From positions 16,465,495 through 16,529,494 of the forward strand of contig CM073328.1 in the NCBI GenBank assembly GCA_037043015.1: a stretch of DNA of 64,000 nucleotides. The letters run 5' to 3'. The position numbers and the translations under genes are program-made. This stretch comes from Bryum argenteum. Its lineage: Eukaryota > Streptophyta > Bryopsida > Bryales > Bryaceae. The notes below the pieces were generated by a model, which ran no database searches, was not told the origin of the DNA, and saw nothing but the letters and a program-made list of their open reading frames with translations. Positions 11,683 through 22,139 of this stretch are shown piece by piece. Each line of letters opens with the position of its first letter. The first letter of the stretch is position 1.

Positions 11683-13610
11683 TTATGAATTTTGATTTAT
11701 TTTAATCTGTGAACTTTCATTAGTTATACATTGAAATTGTTTTATACACACTGTTGCTGATTGGAAATAGACTGTTATTTATTTTATATATAACGTTACC
11801 AATATGATATACACCGTTTTTTGTTTGATATATAACGTTGTTTAAAAAAACGAAAAAAAACTAAGAAATGATGTTTAGGAAAAGAAGAAATGTAACTTAA
11901 CGGAATTATTTTCATTTAAAATGTACTTTAATTGTAAATGTTTGCGAATATATATCATATAAATTAAATGTTGATCAAGTTTGCAAATTAATTTAACTGA
12001 CTAATATCTTAAAGATTTGTAAATTTGAAATATTCATATTTTTATGAAACAAATAAACTATTTTACTGTATTTATCGAGGAATTATACCAATTGTTATAA
12101 AATTAAAAAAAAGAAGTAAACCAAAAAAAGATAAACTAAGAAAAATTATTAATTCTGATTAAACTAAAAATTAACGCGTATAAATTATAAAATGTAATAT
12201 ATAGAGTTATATCAGTATTACATCTATATGGTGTTTACTAATTAATAATGTACAGAATAAATGAAATATTAAAAAATAATGAAAATATAGATTAATGAAA
12301 CGAAGACAAAAATTTCATTATTTGTCTATATGTGGAACTGGAAAGAAATATTAGTAACATAATCGCATCTAGATGTAATGTTAGGATTGCAATTTAACTA
12401 ACTAACATTATTTAATAAGTAAGGCATGAAAAAGTAGAATGTAAATGTAATAATAGTTTAAATATTCAGAATATATTAGAAAATGAAATGAAGGTGTTAT
12501 TTTTGTATTTTTTGTTTTGAAGTTTCAATTTACGTAACTCGATTCATAGCAAATAATTAAAGTATTTAGAATACAACTACAATAAACGTGAAGTTACAAA
12601 TATATTAATAACAAATACAACAGTTGAATTCGAGCTAATAATGATTATATAGAAATAGTACAATTTGGACAAAAACAAACGTATAAAGCAAGTAGTGACT
12701 GTATTAATTTATATGAATTGACGAGATTTGAAATTCTTAAAACTTGAAAAGTAAAAAGATGAATTTAGATGTTTTATACATTATGCACATATTTATCAAG
12801 AAACATCGTCTTAATAACTGTATAATTATCGTAAATTTTGAATTGTGTGTATTTGAACAATGTTTGTAAATTATGTATCATTTGTTTTATAGTTAATGAG
12901 GTTATATATAATTTTTAAAATTTTAGTTAGTACTTGTAAATAATTATGATTAACTAAAATAAGTCATTATATGATTATCTTTTGGCCTATTTCTAGCAAA
13001 ATAACACATTTTCATAGAAATCATTTCAGCTAAAAATCATTGGAAGCTTGTGTAAGTTAAATCGTACAAACATGTAATACTCTTATCGAAGATACGATCG
13101 ACTAATATTTGGAATCTTATAAATTGGAAGATCATAACATAGTAATATCAAAAATAAACTGCAAAATTTTATTATTTATATTTTAAGGTAAAATTTCTAC
13201 TTATAAACATATTGCAATGAAATTATAACCAACAAGATTTAGTTGTTCACATTTATTTTCATGAGATTTTTATTCAAGTAAAATACACCAAATAAAATTC
13301 TTGACTAAAATAAAAGTCATGCAATGGTAAAACTACTAAACAGTAGACATTATTGGAACATAATTTTCTTAGTTAGTAATTGCAAACAGTTATCTTTAAG
13401 TATAAAGTAATAAAGTAGAAATAAATAATGAGAATTTATAATATTTACGTCTAATTCTTACAATAAGAAAAATTAGAGGTGTTTGTGATTGAAGGCTTAT
13501 TTAAGACAATGTACAAAATCAAAGACAATGCTATGAATAGAATGACATTTTTAACTTAACATATTTGTAATATGTTACAAAATGAATAAAAAAGTAACTT
13601 TCATAATTAT

Positions 13611-13670
13611 AGTATAAAAATCTTATTCCCTAAATTAGATAGTATAAAAATCTTATTCCCTAAATTAGAT
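13611..13670. repeat. Perfect 30-bp tandem duplication
   Basis: Positions 13611-13640 and 13641-13670 are identical; each starts AGTATAAAAATC and ends AAATTAGAT. Confidence 0.9.
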
Positions 13671-14115
13671 CTATACGGTTAAATTTTTCCAAAATAAGTA
13701 AGATTCATTTAATAATTAAATAAAGAGAGTAAAACTTTGAAAATCCATGTAAAGTTTAATTTCTATTATTAGTATTTGGAAATTTCTATGATTGACTAAA
13801 ATCACATATTATATGATAAAATGGAGAGAGGCTACAAGTAAGCTATGAGAAACCTTATTAGTTTCCCTAAATAGTAAATTTTCTTACACAAAGAAAACGT
13901 TGCATTATTTGTGTTTGAAGGCTTATTGTGAACAATATATGAAATGAAATGGGATCTGTAAATTAAGTGTGGTTCCCAACTTAGCAAACTTTTGGAATGT
14001 TAAAAGAAATTCCAAAGAAATTCTTTTTTTATCCAATTAGAACCTCCCAAAAATTGGGAACGACCATAAAATGGACTTTTGGGCTCTGCGGGATTAAGTA
14101 CTAAAATTTAACATT

Positions 14116-15069
14116 GTTTGGGCAACGGGCATCAAGGGGCAGGAAGGGCAACCTGGGCAGCGCTGCCCCATCACGGACGGGCAGCGGGCAGCCAGGGCAC
14201 GCTGGGCAGCGCTGCCCCATCACCCAGGGCAGCGGGCAGAGAGGGGCAGCCCGGGCAGCGCCCTTGCGCCGCCGATAGCCCGTGGGGCAGCCCGAGCAGC
14301 CGCCACGCGTCGGGGTTCTTGGGCAGCCGGCGGGGTCGCCGACATCTCCCGCTCAGGCGCCCCGCCGACACTCCTCTCTTTTGCTTTTCGTCAACCCTTG
14401 TCGTGTTTTCAGCTCCCCGCGATTGCAGCTCCGCGCTTTGCCATTGCCGCGCTTCCTGTTTGCCAGCTCCGCGCCTTTGTTTGTCGATTTCAGCTCCGCC
14501 GCCGTTGCTTGCTTGCAGCTTCTCGCAGCTGTTGCGCCTCGCAGCTGTTGCGGCGTTTGTTTTTAGCATTTGCAGGTCCTCCTTCTTCGCAGCTCCCGCC
14601 CTTTTGCGCCGATCGCGCTGTGTGTTCTTTTGCGCCTTTTGCGCCGATCGCGGTGTGTTCGCCTCGCCCTCCTCTCGCGGCTCGCGCACCTCCTCGTCGC
14701 GGCCCTGTGCTTCCGCCATTCCGGTTTTGATCTGATCCCCTCCTTTTGATGTTCGTCGATTGCGCCGTTTTCTTCGTTGTCGCAAATCTTTTTCCTCGAT
14801 CCTGCTGGTGGGTGTTTTGTATTTGTTTTGAATTTGTTTGACATTGTTTCTCTCCTTGTGTTTCTTCTTATCTGTGTTTCTAACCCTGATTTTGTGGCTA
14901 GGGTATCTGCGCATTCGGACTGCTACTTTGTGCTCTCTAAAACCGCAAGTTTGTGCTTTCTCCATATTTTTCAGGTATGCAATTTGTATACAGCATTGCA
15001 ATTTGAACGCAATTCCATTTGAATTTGATGTTGCATTTTGCAACCTCTCAGCACGATTAATTTTCCATA
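14116..15069 (+). promoter_or_regulatory. GC-rich leader/promoter segment of the right gene
   Basis: Starts with repeated GGGCAGCGGGCA / GGGCAGCGCTGCCCC words (14118-14260), runs through GC-rich pyrimidine-rich DNA with GCAGCTCCGC repeats (14400-14720), then GTTCGTCGATTGCG and an AT-richer stretch. A donor CAG|GTATGC ends a likely untranslated leader exon at 14974; the matching acceptor is TTGCAG at 15960, so the array sits in this 986-bp leader intron. The layout mirrors 6953-7632 inverted. Promoter activity is inferred. Confidence 0.5.
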
Positions 15070-16284
15070 ACTAGAATAAGATTGTGCATTTAGGTCGATG
15101 GGTGTGCATTTAGGTCGATGGGTGTGCATTTAGGTCGCAAAATGAGAAATTTCCTATTTCACGAGCTAAACGCACATCTTTTAGGTGGAAATTTCTGGTA
15201 TCTCCCATTTCACGAGCTAAACGCACAGCTTTTAGGTAGTTGCCTCCTAAACGCACACTTTAAGTAGCTGCCTCCTAAACGCACAGTTTTTAGGTAGCTG
15301 CCACCTAAACGCACAGCTTTTAGGTAGCTGCCACCTAAACGCACAGATTTTAGGTAGCTGCCACCTTAACGCACAGCTTTTAGGTAGCTCCAACCTAAAC
15401 GCACACTGTTTAACTAGCTGCCTCCTAATTGCACAGTTTTTAGGTAGCTGCCACCTAAACGCACATCTTTTAGATAACTGCCTCCTAATTGCACACTTCT
15501 TAGGTATCTGCCTCCTAATTGCACATTATTTAGGTAGCTGCCTTCTAAACGCACAGCTCTATGGTACCTGCCTGCTTCATCAACTGCTTTTTGGTAGCTG
15601 ATTTCTAAACGCACAGTTTTTACGTTTCTGCTTCCTAAACGAACAGATTTTAGGTAGCACCCTGCTAAATGCACATTTTAAGGTAGTTGCCTCCTTAACG
15701 CACATCCCGTACGTAGCTTCCTCCTAAATGCACAGATGTTATGTACATACCTTCTTATTATTTTTCCTTTCCTAGGTGCCTGCTACACATCGGTTCTTTG
15801 TAGGTGCCTGCTAAACGAACATAATTTAGGTAGCTGCTTGCTAAACGCACAGTTCTTTCGTAGATGCCTCCAAAACGCACAGCTGTTAGGTAGATGCCAG
15901 ATACTGCTCTGCTTTTAGGTAGCTGCCTGCTGAACGAACAGTTATTGTGCTGAATTGCAGACATGGCTCGCACCAAGCAGACCGCTACAATTGTTCCCGC
16001 TCCCGCAGAGAGGGACATCCCTTCTGGGAGTCATGATGAATCTCATGACAATCAGGTATGAATTTTTTCTTGTACTTTAATGGTTTGTTTTAGAATGCTT
16101 ATGTTTTGTTTTTAAATTCATATCTAGTGGATGTTAGGTAGATGACATCATAGCGCACTTCTTTTAGGTAGATACCTGCTAAACGCACATCTTTTAGGTA
16201 GATGCCTGCTAAACGCACATCTTTTAGGTAGATGCCTTCTAAACGCACATCTTTTAGGTAGATGCCTGCTAAACGCACATCTTG
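15070..16284. repeat. Right palindrome array, 30-bp units, spanning exon 1
   Basis: About 35 units on a 30-bp period (exact over 15240-15420) carry TTTTAGGTAGCTGCC and CCTAAACGCACAG, so each unit has a palindrome with arms TTTAGGT and ACCTAAA about 7 bp apart. The array begins with GTGCATTTAGGTCGATGG units (15084-15136) that are the exact reverse complement of the inner edge of the left array. It continues on both sides of the first coding exon (15963-16055), with five units at 16130-16284 in intron 1. Confidence 0.85.
15963..16055 (+). CDS. Exon 1: N-terminus identical to the histone H3 tail start (ARTKQTA)
   Basis: A TTGCAG acceptor at 15960 leaves two leader bases, then ATG. The 31 codons start MARTKQTATIVPAPAERD and end at CAG|GTATGA (16055), phase 0 into exon 2 (VPFDLSTIEG). 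Residues 2-8, ARTKQTA, are exactly residues 1-7 of mature histone H3, in the same place after the initiator methionine; H3 then continues RKS while this protein does not. In H3 this peptide, with Lys4, is bound by PHD fingers and is the COMPASS substrate. No histone fold follows. That the protein uses this peptide to engage H3K4 readers or writers is inference. Confidence 0.75.
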
Positions 16285-16302
16285 TTGCTTCTTCAAAATC
16301 AG

Positions 16303-17658
16303 GTACCGTTTGACCTTAGTACCATTGAAGGGTACCTGGAGCCCCTTGTTGTCGAGCCTACAGATGTACTTGCCTCTGCTGTCGCGGACGTGGCGAGTTA
16401 CGGCATGTTGTGGACTCCTAAGCCCAATTCCATTCTGTCGTGGTCCTTGTTCCCGAAGGAGAAAGGAATTTTCCACCTGTTTCAACAGTCTGGAACTAAT
16501 CCTGCGCATCTCCCATTCTGCAACGACACTTTTATCTTCGCGGTGAACTATGAGGAGTCACACCTTTTCATCACGCTGAGGGTGACCTACGTTCGTGGAT
16601 ACGTCTTCACCATCGTCTTTCCCCAGCATGAAGTGCGATACTCGCACGACACGATCAAGTCTTACATGGTCGGGAAGACGGAGGCGGGGCTCCTGGACCA
16701 CATCGTAAGTGGCATCCTGAATGTGAGCACTCCGAAGAAGTTTGTGCAGACCTACCAGCAGTATTGCATGCACATCTGGAGTGCTCTGAATGACTTCGAG
16801 AGATGCAAGGCGAAAGGCAAAGCACCCGTAAGGAAGGCACTCATGCCTGCTTTTGAGGAGGGTACGGGGTCAGGAACAGCGCGGTCTGGTATGGCCTCCA
16901 TCGAGGTAACTCCTACGCCTTCGCGGAAACGCCGCAACTCCAACCCATCGCCAGTAAAGCAGCAGAAGAGAATCAAGAGTAGTTTGGCAGTCAGCACAAT
17001 TACGTATATGAATCCTTCTATCAAGCATGCCACCACGGAGAAGGACATCGACTACGAAGCTGCCAGTAAGACTCTGAAAGACTTCTGGGAGAAGTGCGAG
17101 CCTTGTTACGTTTTGGGCAAGGACTCGGCTCCTGTGAATGTGGACATCGACCTCCTGGAGAAAGCTGATGCGCGGTTCATCGTCCGGCAGCTTGAGCCTG
17201 CTGGAGTTGTCCATTACAAGAACATCCTGACGAATTCAATCGATTTGAATTCAAGGCAGACCATTATCATCATGCCCATCATCACTGAGGCTCCTCCGAC
17301 TTGGGACTGGAATGCACTTCTCGAGTCAAAGTGCAACTTCCGTGTGATCGATGGGCAGCATCACGTTGAAGCTGCCAAGGAGCTTATCAAGGAGGCTAGA
17401 ATCTCCGAGGATAAGATTACCGCCTTGAAGACCTGGCGGGCCCATGTTGTCTAGCATTCAGACGCCAAGATGATCATGGACGTTTCGATCATGGCGAACA
17501 AGACCAATAACGCGGGAACATTCACACCATTGTGGGCCACAAACATATTGGCTGCGAGAAGTGTTTGGATTGAATACGGGTCGCCCGCGAAGTGTGGTGC
17601 AAAGCCCAAGTCTGGTCGGGAGACAATCGAGCAAGCTATCGCTCGAAGAAACTATGAG
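16303..17658 (+). pseudogene. Exon 2: ParB/sulfiredoxin-like domain
   Basis: Starts after AAAATCAG and ends at GAG|GTAAGT. The N-terminal half (about 190 residues) has no family I recognise. A Ser/Arg/Lys-rich linker follows. Then comes a segment with SIDLNSRQTIIIMPI, a strand-rich stretch, and VIDGQHHVEAAKEL. The last matches the GxHRxxA-type helix of ParB N-terminal/sulfiredoxin-like domains (usual form: GNHRLxAA or GERRWxAA). After an in-frame TAG (17452-17454) the same frame resumes with MANKTNNAGTFTPLWATNIL and a conserved-looking helix. Bacterial ParB domains bind CTP at the equivalent motif; here the usual Arg is His (GQHHVE), so nucleotide use is uncertain. Confidence 0.5.
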
Positions 17659-17700
17659 GTAAGTCTTGCATTTTATTTTAGTTTTCTCTGCTTGATTTGT

Positions 17701-17816
17701 GGCGTTTAGGTCGACGCCACCTTAGTTCCAGGTGTTTAGGTCGATGCGAGCTAAATTTTGTGCGTTTAGGTAGACTCGACCTAAATTCCGTGCGTTTAGC
17801 TGGACTCCAGCTAAAT
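17701..17816. repeat. Four palindromic 30-bp units in intron 2
   Basis: Four consecutive units on an exact 30-bp period start GGCGTTTAGGTCGAC, GGTGTTTAGGTCGAT, TGCGTTTAGGTAGAC and TGCGTTTAGCTGGAC. Each closes with a GACCTAAAT-like arm. In the last unit both arms changed together (TTTAGCTGGA with CCAGCTAAA), a compensatory pattern. Confidence 0.85.
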
Positions 17817-17863
17817 GATCATCCCGTCATCTTCTTGAATTAATGTCGACATTTCGTTTTCAG

Positions 17864-19194
17864 GATTTTGAAGAGGCCATGGTGAAACGCTTCATGAGCA
17901 TCAACACGAAACCCCAGGACAAGCTCTTGAAGCCAGCGGACCTCCTCAACGAACTTGAAATCATCACAGCTTCTGAGGAGGTGTACCAGCTGTGGTCCGA
18001 GGTTATCATTGCAGTCCAGATGGGAGAGTTGATAGACCCCGACACTTGCGAGCCTTTCAACCGGAATCTCGACTGGGAGTCCAAGTCCAAGGAAGTCGTC
18101 TTGACTCGCGATACCTTCAGGCAGATGTCTGGATTCGAGGAGCACGACTTCAAGACACTAGCGCTGCATCTTCTGAATAGGACTCCGAACCGGGACCTTC
18201 CGTATCCCAAGGTGTCCTTGAAGAAGCCGAAGCTGAACTACTGGGAGTGCGTAGCGATAAAGGTTTACCGAGAAGCGCAAGAGGAAGAAATGCGTTGCAC
18301 GAGAGTTCCACAACATCAAGCCATCACTGGGGTTATTCGACAGTGCTGACAAGTTTGTGGTTGAAAAGTGGAATCTTTTCAAATTCGAGTACAACGTAAA
18401 TCGGCAGACCATGTCGATGCTTCTTTCCGTGCCCGGGGACGTGTTCTTCAGCGACTACCGGCAGAAGAGGACGAAGAACAAGAGCTCTGAAGAGATCTCC
18501 GAGTACGCTGCGGAGTTCTTCAAGAAGTTCTTGGAAGTGAAAGGGAATTTTTCGCTGCCAACCCCGGAAGTTCATACAAGAATGTTTGATGCTGAGACGT
18601 TTCAGTTCGCAGGCTGGGATAATGGGTATTCTTGGGACGATGGAAGATGCGCGTTGGGCATCATCGACCTGAGATGCGTCCCCGGCCATAGTAGCAGGGT
18701 GGATGATATTTCGAACGTGTACTTCAAGGACTTCCTGAATGCTTGGAAGGATTCTGTGTATGACCCTTCCATCAAGAATCCTGACGTCTGGCTTATCATA
18801 ACGGAGACTAGCGATCGTCATTGCCAGGCCGTCGTCTATTTCAACACATTCAAGGATATGTACAAGTCGAAGGCAGTTCAGTACGCACCCGCGAACAACG
18901 AACGTCTCAACGGTATCTTGGAAGGGAAGGTCGTGGACAAACACCGCGTTCCGCTCTTGTTTCTCCTCAAGAGAACCTCCCAGGTATCGGAGGTATTCGA
19001 TGATATTCCGGAGGTATTCTATGCCCCGGAGTTGCCCCTGTATCAGAAGCCAGGAGCTTACAGGGAATTCGATTTCTGCATCAATGACAACGAGTTGCGC
19101 TTGGAATTTTACATTCGCGTCTTTGCGAATGTTTACGATTCGAAATGATTTTACATCCATCATGGGTGGATCTAAGCCCATGCTTGCAGGAATT
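17864..19194 (+). pseudogene. Exon 3: uncharacterised globular region
   Basis: Starts at GATTTTGAAGAG after TTTTCAG and ends at GGAATT|GTAAGT. The first 140 residues (DFEEAMVKRFMS to EAQEEEMRC) are acidic and helical. A one-base frame change near 18295 leads into KPSLGLFDSADKFVVEKW and a strand-helix region containing CALGIIDLRCVPG and NPDVWLIITETSD. The spacing of these two blocks loosely resembles a Rossmann-type methyltransferase (motif I/IV-like strands), but no DPPW/DPPY motif is present, so I do not assign it. A second frame change near 19145 precedes SIMGGSKPMLAGI. Confidence 0.45.
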
Positions 19195-19215
19195 GTAAGT
19201 TTCTCATTCCTTTGG

Positions 19216-19241
19216 GCGTTTAGGTCGATGCCACCTAAATG
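19216..19241. repeat. Palindromic unit in intron 3, first copy
   Basis: GCGTTTAGGTCGATG followed by CCACCTAAATG, matching the array consensus. Confidence 0.8.
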
Positions 19242-19339
19242 CCTGTTTTTATCAAGTTCGCATCGTCTTGTCAATTTTATTCTTCTCTATCTAAATCACT
19301 TGATTTACTTGGCGTTCGTCAGCCTTGACACTGATTTGG

Positions 19340-19365
19340 GCGTTTAGGTCGATGCCACCTAAATG
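19340..19365. repeat. Palindromic unit in intron 3, second copy
   Basis: Identical 26-bp unit to the one at 19216-19241, 124 bp downstream. Confidence 0.8.
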
Positions 19366-19436
19366 TCTGTTTGTTCAAGTTCACATCTGCTCTTCTGTTC
19401 TTCTTAGTGGACTAACTTTGTGTTTTCATTTCGCAG

Positions 19437-21597
19437 ATGCTTAATCTTCAAACTCATTTTGTCTACGAGGACAAGGATGAGTTGGAGAAGTACGAAGCCG
19501 TCCGTGACAGTAGTTTCAATTTGGATCCGAACGACTTCTGTGTGGACGCTTATGTGAATCCAGAATGGGTTCATGGTCCGAAGCCTGGGTCCTCGCCTCA
19601 GCCTGGGGTTACCGGAACTTCTCGTCGTGGTCGTGGCGAGGCATCGGCATCTGGTGGTCGTGCTCGTCGTGGTAAGGCAGCCTCTCATAATGTGGCTCCT
19701 CAAGGGGAACCATCGTCTGCTGATGGTGGGAATCCTTCGTCTGCTGGTGGTGGTGATCCGTCCTCTGCTGGTGGTGGTGATCCGTCGTCTGCTGTTGGTG
19801 GCGATCTGTCGTCTGCTGGTGTTGCTCGTGGTGGTCCTTCTTCGTCTGGTGGCCGTGCTCGTGGTAGTAATCGGTCGTCGGGTGGCCGTGCTCGTGGTAG
19901 TAATCCCTCGTCTGGTGGCGCTCCTTCATCCGGTGCTCGTGGTGGGCGTGGTCGTGGTCGTGCTCGCGGTCGGGCATCGATCCCAGGCCTTCTCAGCGTG
20001 CGGGCTTTGAGTATTGAGCCCATACAGAGCATCGATCCTGTTTACAGGAACCTGCTCATAGATATTGGCCCCGATGACGACGTTGATGAAGGTATTCCAT
20101 TGGTCAGGCGGCGCAGATCCTTGGCGAGCGGTGGGGATTTAGGTGGCGTCGACCTAAATGCCCCTACACTCCTCGAGGAGACACTTGCCTCCACAGCCTC
20201 CCGTAACTCTTAGCGACGATGACAATGATGAAGACAACTTAGATCATCGTCGAGAGACCCGCACCAAGGCTGCCAATGACGTTTTCGGGTCCCGAATCGG
20301 AGGAGGAGGTGGTTCTCGGGCAAGAGAGGTTGCCCGAGATGCCGCTACTTCGGATAGTTCGACGGAGAGGACGCGGAGAGGGTGTCGAGGATGGTATGCG
20401 GCGTCAAAGAGGATAACAATATCGATCCTCTCCTATGAATTTGGGAGATGATGTTGTTACCTCCCCGGCTCCTGTGCAAGCCGGTTCGTCGGATCCGGCA
20501 GATGCAACACAGCCATCACCGCCTGCGCCACCTACAAGAGAGTCATCCTTGCCTCCGCCGTCTCTTGTGCTCGCATTGCCTGCTCCTGCCCCTGTTCGCG
20601 GACGGTACCTCCCTCTCATGAAGACGGGGGTTTGGAATAATCGCTCCGACGACCTGGCCGAGAAGAAGGAGACTACATTTTTGATTTCTCGGTAGAGCCG
20701 GATTCTCCCCGCCCGGCGAAGGAGGAGGCGACGATCCTCTCATCAATCTTGGTCTCGGACCGCAAGAGAAGGGTGAACCTTCACAGCCACGAGTCAAGAT
20801 TGAGGCGAACATTCCCGTTCCTCTCTCGAAGGATGCCAAGCGTGCCTTGCTTGAGAAGGAAAAGGAAGAGAGAAGGGCAGCAAAGCGAGCTGAAGAAGAA
20901 GCTGCGAACGCAAGACGGGAGGCGCAAAGGCTTGCAGACCTTGCGAGGTTGGAAGAGCAACGGCGAGAGGATCAACAGCGCGTCGATTCAAAGTTTGCGA
21001 CTTTGGAGAACTCTAATTCCAGAGTTCTTGGCGATTTGAGTGATTTGAGGGTCCTCTTGACGCAGATAGCACAGGTTGCTCTTCCCCTTGCCTCCTACAA
21101 CCCCGTCAATCAGCCTACTTTGGCTATCTGTGGGCCTTCAACTTCCACCAGCCATACGCCACCCCAACTCGCAAAGACTGGCGTCGAATCTGCGCAGTTC
21201 CGGCTGCATTCTTGCTCGCTCCCGGCTTCGCGATGCCGACGTTGTTGTTGAGGAATACATCAGTGACGCATCTCGTTCGGAAGCTGGTATCGCCAAGCAA
21301 GATGAGAACCATGGCGTTCATCCGCTCGAGACGCAAGACGAGCGAAACGACGTCGTGGACTACGAGGCTAGCGACCACGGACGAACACATGAAGATCTTC
21401 GTGATGGTGCTTCCTCACTCTTGGTGACCTCTGTTTCGGTTGATGCTACCTCCGTGCAAGAGGTTCCCTCGGGTAGTCATGATTTGCAGGAAGATGCAGA
21501 ACGAGCGCTACAGGGTGCCCCAATCTCCCCGAGCAACGATCATCTAACTGTCTCTGCGAGTCTCAAACAGGACTCAGTACATGCGACAAATCCCTCG
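19437..21597 (+). pseudogene. Exon 4: RG/SG-rich low-complexity tract and charged coiled coil
   Basis: Begins after TTTCGCAG with MLNLQTHFVYEDKDELEKY. Residues for about 19620-19975 form a low-complexity RGRG / SSAGGGDP / GGRARGS tract, of the kind seen in RNA- or DNA-binding disordered tails. Later come an acidic run (SDDDNDEDNLD), a Pro-rich linker and a strongly charged coiled coil (KRALLEKEKEERRAAKRAEE onward, about 20830-21060), then an acidic C-terminal region. At least four frame changes interrupt it. A palindrome of the array type (20137-20160) is read through as DLGGVDLNA. Ends at TCG|GTAAGC. Confidence 0.5.
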
Positions 21598-21627
21598 GTA
21601 AGCTTCTTATCAATGGTTGCAAATGTA

Positions 21628-21649
21628 TTTTAGGTCGGGTCGACCTAAA
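21628..21649. repeat. Palindromic unit in intron 4
   Basis: TTTAGGTCG-GGT-CGACCTAAA: nine-base arms around three bases, one of the best-preserved palindromes in the window. Confidence 0.85.
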
Positions 21650-21851
21650 TTTCCGTTTATCTTGTTGATGATCATCTGCTGAAATTATTCTCTGCTTGTA
21701 TCATTTTTCATACTGTAATAATTTTTTAAGCCGGCGCTCCTTGTTTTTTAGAGTCCGGCATTGAAGACGGCGAGTAGGTCTTGCGAGTTAGTCTTGAATT
21801 ATTGGATGGTGTGCCACGATTGTAGATATTACCATGTAGTGACTCCCATTC

Positions 21852-21857
21852 AATAAA
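21852..21857 (+). terminator. AATAAA polyadenylation signal of the ParB-like gene
   Basis: AATAAA overlaps the stop codon of the reading MVCHDCRYYHVVTPIQ*. Its position fits the end of a transcript, but the TATT/AATAAA word is common in AT-rich DNA. Confidence 0.4.
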
Positions 21858-22139
21858 ATGAAGACTTTTTATTTATCACTTGCGTCCGCATGCGTCCGCG
21901 TCGTTCTTCCTCATTCTTGGCGCTAAATATCGTCATTCTTCTATCAGGCCGCGCTTCTGAGTACCTTATTCCGTCCGCTTGCCACGAGATCCCCCACCGA
22001 CCACCTTGACGGCTTGACACATGCGTCGGTGCGGTGGTCCGATCCTCAATCACTCGGCGATCATTTGCATGCTTCCGCATTTCACAAGGTAACACTCTTG
22101 TTTTAATATCATCCACTATTGTCATTGGTCGTGCTGCAG
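21858..22139. other. Coding-like debris between the ParB-like and phosphatase-like genes
   Basis: Moderately GC-rich with readable fragments in two frames and an AAG|GTAACA donor near 22088. It could be a 5' exon of the phosphatase-like gene, but no start can be fixed. Confidence 0.3.

Larger units (their letters stand above)
7633..14115. other. AT-rich gene-free core between the two GC-rich leaders
   Basis: About 6.5 kb of very AT-rich DNA with no credible coding frame on either strand. It holds two short TTAA-flanked elements, a telomere-like tract and two tandem duplications, listed separately. The edges with GC-rich DNA at 7632 and 14116 are abrupt. It may be nested insertions that separated a once-contiguous divergent promoter, or ordinary DNA between two elements; I cannot decide. 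Confidence 0.6.
15963..21856 (+). pseudogene. Multi-exon element gene with H3-tail-like start, ParB/Srx-like core, RG-rich and coiled-coil regions
   Basis: Exons as I read them: 15963-16055, 16303-17658, 17864-19194, 19437-21597 and 21752-21856. All junctions have GT..AG borders, and those that can be checked are in phase 0. The stop TAA at 21854-21856 overlaps an AATAAA signal. In order the product has an H3-tail-like N-terminus, an uncharacterised region, a basic linker (SRKRRNSNPSP), a ParB-like VIDGQHHVEAA block, a second globular region, an RG/SG-rich tract and a charged coiled coil. Lesions: TAG 17452-17454 and frame changes near 18295, 19145, 20195, 20430, 20720 and 21200. I recognise the ParB-like signature but not the whole gene. 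Introns and the final exon carry the same palindromes as the arrays, tying gene and array to one element. Confidence 0.65.

Noticed and set aside
14118..15043. Long open frames on both strands of the right GC-rich leader
   Set aside because: Same reasoning as the left leader; the segment lies upstream of a spliced start codon and has no family signature.
19609..19977. His/Asp-rich minus-strand frame opposite exon 4
   Set aside because: It is the antisense shadow of the RG/SG-rich low-complexity tract.
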